From Patescibacteria group bacterium (lineage in GTDB: Bacteria; Patescibacteriota; Minisyncoccia; Minisyncoccales; PEYH01), in NCBI GenBank assembly GCA_018817645.1, contig JAHITK010000002.1:1-47103 (forward strand): DNA of 47,103 bases. Direction: 5' to 3'. Of the stretch, positions 15,001-22,167 are shown piece by piece. A program made the translations under genes and the position numbers. The notes beneath the pieces were generated by a model. That model was not told the origin of the DNA and did no database searches. It saw only the letters and a list, made by a program, of their open reading frames with translations. Positions within the stretch are counted from its first letter, which is position 1. Each line of letters opens with the position of its first letter.

Positions 15001-15978
15001 ATGCCAAAAAAGACCTTTTTTCTTATACTGATTTTTTTAGGAGTTTTTTTTATCCAAGATGTAGTTTCCGCCGCCTCAGCTGGTGGCGACCCTTTGCCCT
15101 ATAGTATTGAGTTAGATTCTTCGAACTATAATCCGATAGTGGGTCAAGCGGTAAATATATCTGCTAAAGCAAATATATCTGATAAAGCAGAGTGGCAGCG
15201 TCTTTTGTGTAAACTTAGTTTCGGAGATGGCATCGCAACAGAACTGTTTGAATGTGAGTCAGCAAGCGGAAGATGTTCGTACTCTTTCAGCCACAGCTAT
15301 TCCAGTAGCGGAGATAAGACGGTTCTCTTTTCCTGCAATCCCGGCACCTGGGCTCCTCCTATCGCCCCTCTTAGTGTGACAATTAGTATAGAAGTAAGTG
15401 GCCTTGCTCCGGAGCCGGCGTGTGACGGTGTTTGCAATGGAGAATGCGAAGAGAGTTGCAATGGAGATATCAGTCAAGACCCTGATTGCGGATGCCTTGG
15501 CGGAGATGGTATTTGCTGCTGGCTTAGTTGCGATTTTACTACTGACAGCGATTGTCCGCCTCCCCAGCTGTGTACTCCTATCCAGTGCGACAAAATTTGT
15601 CAGCCAAATTGCGATGTCAGCCAAGATTCTGATTGCGGATGCTTGGGCGGCAATAATTGCTGTCCCACGGAATTAGGATGTAATTTTAGCAACGACAGCG
15701 ATTGCCCTTCTGTTCCAAGTGGATATGACAATCCTGTGACATGGAGTGATATACCAGAATTTTTACAGCGAACAATGGAAACGGTTTTTGGCATGATGAT
15801 GGGGTTAGCGGTCCTAATTATTATAATCGGCGGTTATGTAATGGCAACTTCAGGCGGAATTCCTTCAAGATTTGATAAGGGAAGAAAGATAGTTATTTGG
15901 GCAATAGTCGGATTTGCCATAATTGCCGCTTCTCGGGGCATTATCGCCTTGGTGGAGATGATTATCGGCAAACAATAA
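15001..15978 (+). CDS. T4SS-pilin-like membrane protein with PKD-like and Cys-rich ectodomain
   Basis: 325 residues. A signal peptide (MPKKTFFLILIFLGVFFI..VSAASA) is followed by a PKD-like beta-sandwich (about 30-125, with FGDG and YSFSHSYSSSGDKTV). Two Cys-rich repeats come next, each of the form SQD.DCGCLGG..CC....C.F..DSDC. The C terminus has two hydrophobic helices joined by a short basic loop (MATSGGIPSRFDKGRK) and ends SRGIIALVEMI, the pattern of TrbC/VirB2-like 'T4SS pilin' proteins of Patescibacteria. The ectodomain is expected outside the cell, anchored by the two helices. I use ATG 15001; the track start is an upstream TTG inside the methyltransferase gene. It is the first of five such genes. 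Confidence 0.75.
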   Translation: MPKKTFFLILIFLGVFFIQDVVSAASAGGDPLPYSIELDSSNYNPIVGQAVNISAKANISDKAEWQRLLCKLSFGDGIATELFECESASGRCSYSFSHSYSSSGDKTVLFSCNPGTWAPPIAPLSVTISIEVSGLAPEPACDGVCNGECEESCNGDISQDPDCGCLGGDGICCWLSCDFTTDSDCPPPQLCTPIQCDKICQPNCDVSQDSDCGCLGGNNCCPTELGCNFSNDSDCPSVPSGYDNPVTWSDIPEFLQRTMETVFGMMMGLAVLIIIIGGYVMATSGGIPSRFDKGRKIVIWAIVGFAIIAASRGIIALVEMIIGKQ

Positions 15979-15985
15979 ACAAAAT

Positions 15986-16777
15986 ATGAAAATTAGGAAA
16001 AATTTATTAAAATTAAAGTTGTTTTTTGCAACGACTCTTTTATTGTTTGCTATTTTGCCCTCTGCCGTAGTGTCCGCAGTTTCCCTATACTATATCAATA
16101 ATCTAGATGTTTCAGTTAACTCCGTTTATATCGGCGATACCAGCCAGGTTCAGGTTAGCGTTAGCGTTAAGCAGACTCTTAATCCTCCTAGGATTCATTG
16201 GGATATATTTGTAGACTTTGGTGACGGGGGGCCGACGAGATCTAGTGCATGCGCGGTCGATTCTTTTAGTAGAATTTGTACTGTAAGTTTTTCGCACCAA
16301 TATGGTTCGGTGGGGAAATATACTGTTGTCGCAAGAGCTTGTGATGGCGCAGATCCCACCCGATGCACAACTAGTTCAGCTATTGCCGAAGTAAAGGGAA
16401 TAGTTTGCGGCGATGGAAAAAAGGAAGGCGACGAAGAATGCGACGATGGCAATACCGTTTCCGGAGACGGGTGCAGCAGCCAGTGCAAAATAGAATACCC
16501 ATCTCAACCGCCCGTTAACAATGATTTAAACCCGCTAAAAGCGAGCACTTTCGGAGAGTTATTCCGGGATGTCGCGGGCTCATTGTTTTGGATAGCAATA
16601 ATTCTGGGACCTTTACTGATAATCGCCGGCGGGCTGATGATAATTTTTGCCGGGCTTGACCCTGGGAAAATCGCTTTAGGCAAGAAGATTATACTATACA
16701 CAGCCGTAATTCTTGGTATAATTTTAATAATAAAGGCAATGACCGCGTTTTTCGCGCCAGACATAACCTTTCAGTAA
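15986..16777 (+). CDS. T4SS-pilin-like membrane protein with PKD-like domain and Myxo-type Cys repeat
   Basis: 263 residues with the same architecture as its neighbour. A signal peptide (ending VVSAVS) precedes a PKD-like domain (DIFVDFGDGGPT..TVSFSHQYGSVGKYTV). Next comes one Cys-rich repeat, VCGDGKKEGDEECDDGN..GDGC, close to the Myxococcus cysteine-rich repeat found in surface proteins of several phyla. Two C-terminal membrane helices surround the loop GLDPGKIALGKK. It starts 7 bp after the previous stop and ends 4 bp before the next start, so it lies in one tight operon. Secretion and disulfide formation outside the cytoplasm are inferred from the Cys content. Confidence 0.72.
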   Translation: MKIRKNLLKLKLFFATTLLLFAILPSAVVSAVSLYYINNLDVSVNSVYIGDTSQVQVSVSVKQTLNPPRIHWDIFVDFGDGGPTRSSACAVDSFSRICTVSFSHQYGSVGKYTVVARACDGADPTRCTTSSAIAEVKGIVCGDGKKEGDEECDDGNTVSGDGCSSQCKIEYPSQPPVNNDLNPLKASTFGELFRDVAGSLFWIAIILGPLLIIAGGLMIIFAGLDPGKIALGKKIILYTAVILGIILIIKAMTAFFAPDITFQ

Positions 16778-16781
16778 AATT

Positions 16782-17366
16782 ATGAGAAAAACAAGCCAAT
16801 TTCTTTGCGGAGCGCTCGTAATGTTCTTGTTATTCTCTATTGTTGTTTACACTCAAGCGATTACTATCACCAACCCTTTGAGGCCGGGGAATATAAGTTA
16901 TGAAGAGATGCTTACAAGGGTCTTGAGTTGGATTTTCGGATTTGCCCTGGCGATCGGAGTTTTAATGCTCATTATCGGGGGTTATATGATGGTGGTTTCC
17001 GCCGGCGACCCCCAGAAATTTTCCACTGGCAGAAAGGTGGTTGTTTATGCTTTGTCGGGCGTTGCCATCGTAGCCGTATCCAGAGGAATCATTGCTTTGG
17101 TGGAGCAAATTCTGCCTCAAGGCGTGACTGCGGAAACAGGCCTTGTTAATATTATCAATTACGCTTTCGGATTTTTAATAGTGGTCAGCGTTCTGATGTT
17201 TATTATTGCGGCCTTTTTATTTGTCACCGGCGGAGGCAACCCGGAACAAATAAAAAGCGCGAGGCGCTGGTTGATATATGCTGCTATTGGTTTGGCCGTG
17301 GCAGTCATCAGCAGAGGGCTGGTGGCTTTGGTTGGCGTAATGATCGGCGCTGACATCACTATTTGA
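16782..17366 (+). CDS. Tandem T4SS-pilin-like protein (two fused modules)
   Basis: 194 residues. A signal peptide (ending TQAITI) is followed by two copies of the two-helix module: residues about 35-112 (WIFGFALAIGVLMLIIGGYM..GDPQKFSTGRK..SRGIIALVEQI) and about 118-194 (YAFGFLIVVSVLMFIIAAFL..GNPEQIKSARR..SRGLVALVG). The repeat units match each other over the helices, the G-[DN]-P loop and the SRG motif, so this is a duplication and fusion. There is no ectodomain. It may be a four-helix pilin or a membrane scaffold. Confidence 0.75.
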   Translation: MRKTSQFLCGALVMFLLFSIVVYTQAITITNPLRPGNISYEEMLTRVLSWIFGFALAIGVLMLIIGGYMMVVSAGDPQKFSTGRKVVVYALSGVAIVAVSRGIIALVEQILPQGVTAETGLVNIINYAFGFLIVVSVLMFIIAAFLFVTGGGNPEQIKSARRWLIYAAIGLAVAVISRGLVALVGVMIGADITI

Positions 17367-17394
17367 TGAGTTATCATCTTTCAATAATATTTTT

Positions 17395-18150
17395 ATGAAA
17401 AAACATTATCTCTTTTTTATAATATTAATTGTTGGCGGTTTGTTTTTTGGATTGAGCCATCGGGTTTACGGCTATGGCATTGTGTTTATATCTGATATTG
17501 GGCCTACTAATATACAAACAGGGTATACGGTTAATGGCATTCTTATTATAGAAGGTCATTGTTTCGGTGATGTGTCTAATATGGAAACATTCCATCCGAT
17601 AATAAATTTTGGAGAAGCGCCCCCGCCACATGCAAGTGCTCCGGATGAGCCGTTAGAAGGGGAGCCTTGTATTTGCGTGCCCAGGGTTGATTCAACGTGG
17701 GATGACCAGACGATTATAAGGTGTAGTTATAATTTCAGCCATACTTACACCAGGTCTGGTACTTTCACAGTTACGCCAAAGGGTTCGTCCTCCTCTGTTA
17801 TTGGGTCCTCTCCTGCCGTAGATTTTACAGGGAGTCCCGAGACCGTTTATGTCACAGCGGCGTCTATCCCGACTCCGCACGGGAATGATCTTAATCCTTT
17901 GGTGGCTACCGGAACAGCGGAGCTTATAAGGCAGCTTACAGACAGGATTTTTATATATTTCAGCGCATTGGCGGTTTTGTTTGTGATAATAGGCGGATTT
18001 ACCATTCTTACTGCCGCTGGAAGCCCGACGCAGGTTACAAAAGGAAAAAAGATTGTTCTTTTTACCATCATTGGTTACGCTTTGATTTTATTGGCAAGGG
18101 GAATTGCTCTGCTTATTGTCAAAATTTTGGGTATCAATGTCACGTTTTAG
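17395..18150 (+). CDS. T4SS-pilin-like membrane protein with PKD-like ectodomain
   Basis: 251 residues. The signal peptide is MKKHYLFFIILIVGGLFFGL..., and the ectodomain contains YNFSHTYTRSGTFTVTP, a PKD-type strand pair, with four cysteines upstream (HCFGD, PCICVP, IRCSY). The C terminus has the usual pair of helices around AAGSPTQVTKGKK and ends ARGIALLIVKILG. It lies 28 bp after the tandem module gene on the same strand. The PKD-like fold is inferred from the pattern only; it is shorter and more diverged than in the first two proteins. Confidence 0.68.
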   Translation: MKKHYLFFIILIVGGLFFGLSHRVYGYGIVFISDIGPTNIQTGYTVNGILIIEGHCFGDVSNMETFHPIINFGEAPPPHASAPDEPLEGEPCICVPRVDSTWDDQTIIRCSYNFSHTYTRSGTFTVTPKGSSSSVIGSSPAVDFTGSPETVYVTAASIPTPHGNDLNPLVATGTAELIRQLTDRIFIYFSALAVLFVIIGGFTILTAAGSPTQVTKGKKIVLFTIIGYALILLARGIALLIVKILGINVTF

Positions 18151-18196
18151 CACCCTGTGGACAAATCACTTGCTTTTTTATGCTTGTGGATTAAAA

Positions 18197-18205
18197 TGGT
18201 ATAAT
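18197..18205 (+). promoter_or_regulatory. Extended -10 promoter for the last pilin-like gene
   Basis: TGGTATAAT is a perfect TGnTATAAT extended -10 element. A weak -35 (TTATGC, 16-bp spacer) may exist upstream. It lies 55 bp before the start of the 119-residue gene, suggesting that gene has its own transcript. Confidence 0.55.
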
Positions 18206-18259
18206 AAAACAAAACTTCAAAGGTCGGTTATTTGGAATAAATAATAAAAACAAAAAACA

Positions 18260-18619
18260 ATGAACAAAAAGATATTGGGGATAATGAGCTTAGTTGTTTT
18301 TGCCGGAACATTTGCAATGCCGGTCTTGGCACAAACAATTAGTGTTACTCCGACATCTCCACCGTCGTATACTGCAAGCCAGGCACTCGGAATAATAGGC
18401 ACACTCATTAACTATGCTTTCGGATTTCTTTTGGCAGTAGCAGTTTTGATGCTTATTTTTGCTGCATATTTGTATGTCACTGCTGGAGGAAACCCGGAAA
18501 CGGTTGGCAAAGCAAATAAAATGTTGATGTACGCATTGATCGGCATAGCAATAGCAGTGATTGTCAGAGGATTGATTGCATTGGTTGGCGCATTGCTCGG
18601 TCAGAGTATCAGCATATAA
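18260..18619 (+). CDS. Minimal T4SS-pilin-like protein
   Basis: 119 residues, the simplest of the five. A signal peptide (MNKKILGIMSLVVFAGTFAMPVLAQT) precedes one two-helix module: YAFGFLLAVAVLMLIFAAYLYVTAGGNPETVGKANK, then ALIGIAIAVIVRGLIALVG. This is the form expected of a VirB2/TrbC-like major pilin, and it is nearest in sequence to the second half of the tandem protein. It has its own extended -10 promoter and is followed by a strong hairpin terminator, which would allow higher expression than the upstream genes. That last point is inference. Confidence 0.75.
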   Translation: MNKKILGIMSLVVFAGTFAMPVLAQTISVTPTSPPSYTASQALGIIGTLINYAFGFLLAVAVLMLIFAAYLYVTAGGNPETVGKANKMLMYALIGIAIAVIVRGLIALVGALLGQSISI

Positions 18620-18651
18620 GTGTTCAATCAGCCATAAATAGATCATCATTA

Positions 18652-18702
18652 AACAACTCTCGCCATACTCTTGAAGGACTCTTGAAGGCGGGAGTTGTTT
18701 TT
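18652..18702 (+). terminator. Rho-independent terminator of the pilin-like operon
   Basis: AACAACTCTCGCC pairs with GGCGGGAGTTGTT (13 bp with one G-T pair) and is followed by TTT. The 22-base loop contains a direct repeat, CTCTTGAAGGA/CTCTTGAAGGC. Confidence 0.7.
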
Positions 18703-18743
18703 GTTAATCTAATATGAGACATGGCAGTATTCGTTTTTGGCCT

Positions 18744-18825
18744 GCTGGGATGGCGAAATTGGCAAACGCACTGGGTTTAGGACCCAGCGGGGCAACCCTT
18801 GAGAGTTCGAATCTCTCTCCCAGCA
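18744..18825 (+). tRNA. tRNA-Leu (anticodon TAG)
   Basis: Acceptor GCTGGGA/TCCCAGC, anticodon arm CTGGG-TTTAGGA-CCCAG giving TAG, a long variable arm, T arm GAGAG-TTCGAAT-CTCTC, discriminator A. CCA is not encoded. Confidence 0.93.
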
Positions 18826-18838
18826 TAACCAAGAGAAA

Positions 18839-18888
18839 ATTACGAGGCCCGGCCTCGTAATGAGGACTTTATTAGGGTGCGACCCTAA
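18839..18888. repeat. Two adjacent palindromes (TTACGAGGCC and TTAGGGT types)
   Basis: At 18839-18861 ATTACGAGGCC is followed by one base and its exact complement. At 18872-18888 lies TTAGGGTGCGACCCTAA. Both motifs recur at 27676-27850 (TTAGGGTCGCACCCTAA and GGCCTCGTAAT), so they belong to a dispersed palindromic family. They sit between tRNA-Leu and the 3' end of the O-antigen ligase gene and could also work as a terminator for the latter, although no T-run is seen. Confidence 0.7.
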
Positions 18889-18892
18889 CAAG

Positions 18893-20872
18893 CTAAAAAT
18901 CTTGTATATCAAAGGACTCTTGCAGATTAGGGGCTATATCGGGAATCAGCCAAATCGCTTCTTCTATTTTTTCTTTTGCCAGATTTTGTTCGCCTATATT
19001 TCTTAATAGATTGATTAGAAATATATGCGCGTATTCCAATTCGGGTTCCAGCTCAACAGCCTTTTCTGCCATTTTTTTTGCTTCATCGTTTTTGGACAGG
19101 AGAAGCTCGGTTTTGGATAATTCCCAATAAGCGTTCTGATTATCAGGCGACATACTTATTGCTTTTTCAAGGATTGCTTCCGCTTCTGAAAGTTTATTTT
19201 CTTCTTCGAATGATCTATAAATCTTAGCCAAACTTAAATAACTATAGTAATCAAGAGGCGAAGATACGATGCTTTTCTCTAATTCTTGCTTAATTATGCC
19301 TATTTCTTCCCAGGAGACCGTTTCTTTATTATTTTTTACCCAGTTGATTGTGATGTCGGCTAAATGTCTCCTTGTTTCAAACTTATTCATCGGAGAAGAA
19401 AAAAGCGCTTGATTATAATAGTTTATGAAAATTGAGTCATCTCTTGCAGTGGTTGTTTTCAAGAAAGCATGATTCGCCGCGATTGGCTTTTGGATGAAAA
19501 AACAAAAACAAAATGCGAAGCCGATAAAAGAAAGAACAGCGATTATTATAGTAAAAACATTAGTGTTTCTAATAGCGCTTTCGCGCCTCGGCAATTCTTG
19601 TGTAGAAGATGAAATAAAGGCAAGCAAAAATGCGAGCATAATAAAACTTACAGTTGTATCAAACACGCTCAAGTTTCCCATAAAATGCGCTATAAGAATG
19701 GTTGTCGGAATAGTTGCTGTCCAGAAATTTATCTTTTTGCGCGAGTATCGCTTCCACAGCAGATAAATAGAAAAGCCGATAAGCGAAAAATACCCTGCGA
19801 ATCCCAGAACTCCGGCGTCAACGAGATTGCCAAATATAATATTGTGGGCCCTATCAAATCCATATTCTCCGATATACAGGAGATGCGGATCAAAACTTTT
19901 ATTCGTGGCTACCATAAAATTCTCTATACCCCAACCCAATATAGGCCTTTCTAAGAATGCTTCCCATGCCTCTTTCCAAACAATAGTCCGCGCCCCATTA
20001 GTCATATCATTAAATTTATTTTGAACTATGCTGTTGGGGGTTAAAAGCAAGATTATGAGTGACAGAAACACTGCAATCCATATCAACAGACCGATTTTTC
20101 CAAGAATAATTATTTCCCCTTTTTTCCCCAAAAAAATCAGCCATAAAAACAAGAGCAGAGGCAAAGTAGCGAGAAAAGATATTATAAAAGCCCTACCTCC
20201 GCTTGCAATAAGCGTTGCTAACATTATTATTACGCCGCTTCCCATCAGACAGCGCAAAGCGCCCTTTGCTTTATCTAAAAACCAAAATTTGAAATCATTT
20301 TTTTTCTTTAAGGCAAAGAAAGCATAAATGGCAAAATAGATATTAAAAAGAAGATAACTTGCAAGAAAAGAACTATTACCTATAAATGAGCCGGATTCCG
20401 AAGGAGGCAGACCCGGGAATCCGGTTTTATCAAACCAGAAAGTGAGAGAGCCGATGGTGGCGGAAACTACCGAAAAGATTATAAAATTCAGCCATTTTTG
20501 CTTTTTAAAAACAGAGGTTATAACCACAAAAAAAGCGAATAAATGGAGCCACATTAAAAGTCCTTCCATTCTGCCGAAATCAGACCAGAAGCTTTGGGAG
20601 GGATTGGCTCCGAAAATTGTCGTTAAAATTAGAATTAATATGAAAAAAGAGAATAATAACAGAATTGTATTTTTTTTGGGGCGATATTTCGTAGAGCAGG
20701 CAACCAAAATTAGCCAGGTAAAAAAAATGACCTCGGTAAAGAAATAGAAAAATAAGGCCTTGCTCACGGAAAAAGGGTAGATTAACCCCGGAGCAATAAC
20801 AAGAGGAGCTAATAGAATTAAATAAAAAGAAGTCCGAATAATTTTTATACAGACGGATTCAATCTTTGTCAT
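18893..20872 (-). CDS. O-antigen ligase/polymerase family membrane protein with TPR tail
   Basis: 659 residues. The first about 470 hold roughly ten to twelve hydrophobic helices. A large outer loop contains WKEAWEAFLERPILGWGIENF and later RAHNIIFGNLVDAGVLG, the pattern of the Wzy_C/O-antigen ligase domain. The last about 120 residues are TPR-like repeats (LEKAISMSPDNQNAYWELSK, KAVELEPELEYAHIFLINLL). Such proteins join glycan chains to an acceptor, or polymerise them, at the outer membrane face. In a CPR cell the acceptor may be an S-layer protein or a membrane lipid. It stands apart from any sugar-biosynthesis genes here. Start is ATG; a hydrophobic helix begins about residue 12. Confidence 0.85.
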   Translation of the reverse strand: MTKIESVCIKIIRTSFYLILLAPLVIAPGLIYPFSVSKALFFYFFTEVIFFTWLILVACSTKYRPKKNTILLLFSFFILILILTTIFGANPSQSFWSDFGRMEGLLMWLHLFAFFVVITSVFKKQKWLNFIIFSVVSATIGSLTFWFDKTGFPGLPPSESGSFIGNSSFLASYLLFNIYFAIYAFFALKKKNDFKFWFLDKAKGALRCLMGSGVIIMLATLIASGGRAFIISFLATLPLLLFLWLIFLGKKGEIIILGKIGLLIWIAVFLSLIILLLTPNSIVQNKFNDMTNGARTIVWKEAWEAFLERPILGWGIENFMVATNKSFDPHLLYIGEYGFDRAHNIIFGNLVDAGVLGFAGYFSLIGFSIYLLWKRYSRKKINFWTATIPTTILIAHFMGNLSVFDTTVSFIMLAFLLAFISSSTQELPRRESAIRNTNVFTIIIAVLSFIGFAFCFCFFIQKPIAANHAFLKTTTARDDSIFINYYNQALFSSPMNKFETRRHLADITINWVKNNKETVSWEEIGIIKQELEKSIVSSPLDYYSYLSLAKIYRSFEEENKLSEAEAILEKAISMSPDNQNAYWELSKTELLLSKNDEAKKMAEKAVELEPELEYAHIFLINLLRNIGEQNLAKEKIEEAIWLIPDIAPNLQESFDIQDF

Positions 20873-20888
20873 AAAGCATTAAAGGTTT

Positions 20889-21296
20889 TTATTTATCCTT
20901 TATGGCGATTTTTTTCTTGGAAACGGTTTGGGCCTTGGGAATTCTTAGAGTAAGCACTCCGTTTTTGACCTCGGCTTTGGCGGAAGCGATTTTCGCTTTC
21001 TCGGGCAGGATGATTTTTTTGGAAAACGGCCCCCAATAACATTCCTGTTGGAAGTAATTTTTTACTCCCTCGTCGTCCGGCTTTTGGCGAGAGCCCTTGA
21101 TAATCAGCATATCGTCTTCAGCGGAAATATCCAAATCGCTGGCGCTGATGCCGGCGATTGTTGATTGAATGACGATTTCTTTGTCGGTTTCATAGGCATC
21201 TATTGCTAACTCGCCCTCGCTGTTTTGGGAGAGCCACTCTTCTTGGGGTTGTTTTCCTTGTTTTTCGGTTTGTTCTAATTTTGATTTTTTAAACAT
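20889..21296 (-). CDS. Hsp20/alpha-crystallin small heat shock protein
   Basis: 135 residues. The alpha-crystallin domain runs from ELAIDAYETDKEIVIQSTI through DLDISAEDDMLIIKG to the C-terminal strand NGVLTLRIPKAQ, with the A-x-x-x-N-G-V-L-T-L signature and an IPK motif in place of the IxI tail motif. These proteins form oligomers and hold unfolding proteins. The N-terminal arm is short and charged (SKLEQTEKQGKQPQEEW). It is 16 bp from the O-antigen ligase gene and 5 bp from the PrsW gene, all on the minus strand, so they may form one transcript. Confidence 0.92.
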   Translation of the reverse strand: MFKKSKLEQTEKQGKQPQEEWLSQNSEGELAIDAYETDKEIVIQSTIAGISASDLDISAEDDMLIIKGSRQKPDDEGVKNYFQQECYWGPFSKKIILPEKAKIASAKAEVKNGVLTLRIPKAQTVSKKKIAIKDK

Positions 21297-21301
21297 AATT
21301 T

Positions 21302-22018
21302 TTAAAGCGCCTGGCGCATACCGTAAATTCTTAATTTGTTAACTTTTTTGAATTCGTACAGAACCACAAGGAAGAGGCCAGAAAGCATTGATATTATAAT
21401 CACGGCCTTAGACCATCCTTCTATTGTTATAGCAAGATTATATATCCCATGCAAGATAATTGACGCGGTCAGGCCGAGCAGGAAAAGTAAGGTATTTTTT
21501 TTCTTTTTGATAAGGGAGAGAGCTAAAAAGAATCCGATATTTGCGGAACAAAGGGCATGCAGGAAGGTGGCGCCGATAAATCTTCCACTTAAAGTCAAAA
21601 TGGTTTTTTCCAGAAGCTCGGGCTCTTTCAGAACAAAGAGAACCAGGATGTTTTCCAAGGCAGCGAATCCCAATCCCACGATAATCATATAAATCATGGC
21701 ATCTATCGGTTCGTCAAATGCCGGATCTCTTAGTATTCGGAACTTTATTATCAAATATTTTGCCGTTTCCTCAACCAAAGCCACTCCCAAAAGGAAATAA
21801 ATGGCAATCATTACGCCAGAAGAGAGGTTAAAATTTTTGAGCACATTTACAAAACCCCACTCTATCAAGGCGACCGGGAGAGTAATGGCCATTCCGTAAA
21901 TAAATATTTTTATGACCATTTCATTCGGTTCGGGCCTCTTGTCTTTTCTAAGATAAAAGAGCAGCCAGATGACGCTGGGCACCAGTCCGAGAATAATGAA
22001 AATAGGGTATTGGAACAT
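21302..22018 (-). CDS. PrsW-family intramembrane metalloprotease
   Basis: 238 residues with about eight membrane helices. The family motifs are visible: EETAKY (EExxK, about residue 82), GFAALENIL (FxxxEN), TFLHALCSA and LHGIYNL with the two metal-binding His. PrsW proteases cut membrane-bound substrates such as anti-sigma factors in Bacillus, but many members have no known target. The N-terminal helix is followed by RKDKRPEP, which matches the family pattern. The start is the ATG at the track position. It is the first gene of the PrsW-Hsp20-O-antigen ligase run, and nothing here identifies its substrate. Confidence 0.85.
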   Translation of the reverse strand: MFQYPIFIILGLVPSVIWLLFYLRKDKRPEPNEMVIKIFIYGMAITLPVALIEWGFVNVLKNFNLSSGVMIAIYFLLGVALVEETAKYLIIKFRILRDPAFDEPIDAMIYMIIVGLGFAALENILVLFVLKEPELLEKTILTLSGRFIGATFLHALCSANIGFFLALSLIKKKKNTLLFLLGLTASIILHGIYNLAITIEGWSKAVIIISMLSGLFLVVLYEFKKVNKLRIYGMRQAL

Positions 22019-22080
22019 AAGTTAATCACTCATCATTAATCACTAATCATCTTTATCATTTATTATTTATCGTTTGCCTG

Positions 22081-22165
22081 GCCAAGGCGGGCAGGCCGGC
22101 CTCGCCCGCCCGGGGCGGGTTGAGGCGGGACTGCTTGTCTCGCCCGCCCGGGGCGGGTTGAGGCG
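22081..22165. repeat. GC-rich direct repeat with palindromic core
   Basis: Two exact 27-bp copies (22101-22127 and 22139-22165) contain the palindrome CCCGCCCGGGGCGGG. A related GGCGGGCAGGCCGGCC precedes them. The second copy ends 2 bp before the tsaD stop codon. The remaining gap towards PrsW (22019-22080) carries AATCACTAATCATC-like AT repeats. Confidence 0.8.
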
Positions 22166-22167
22166 AC

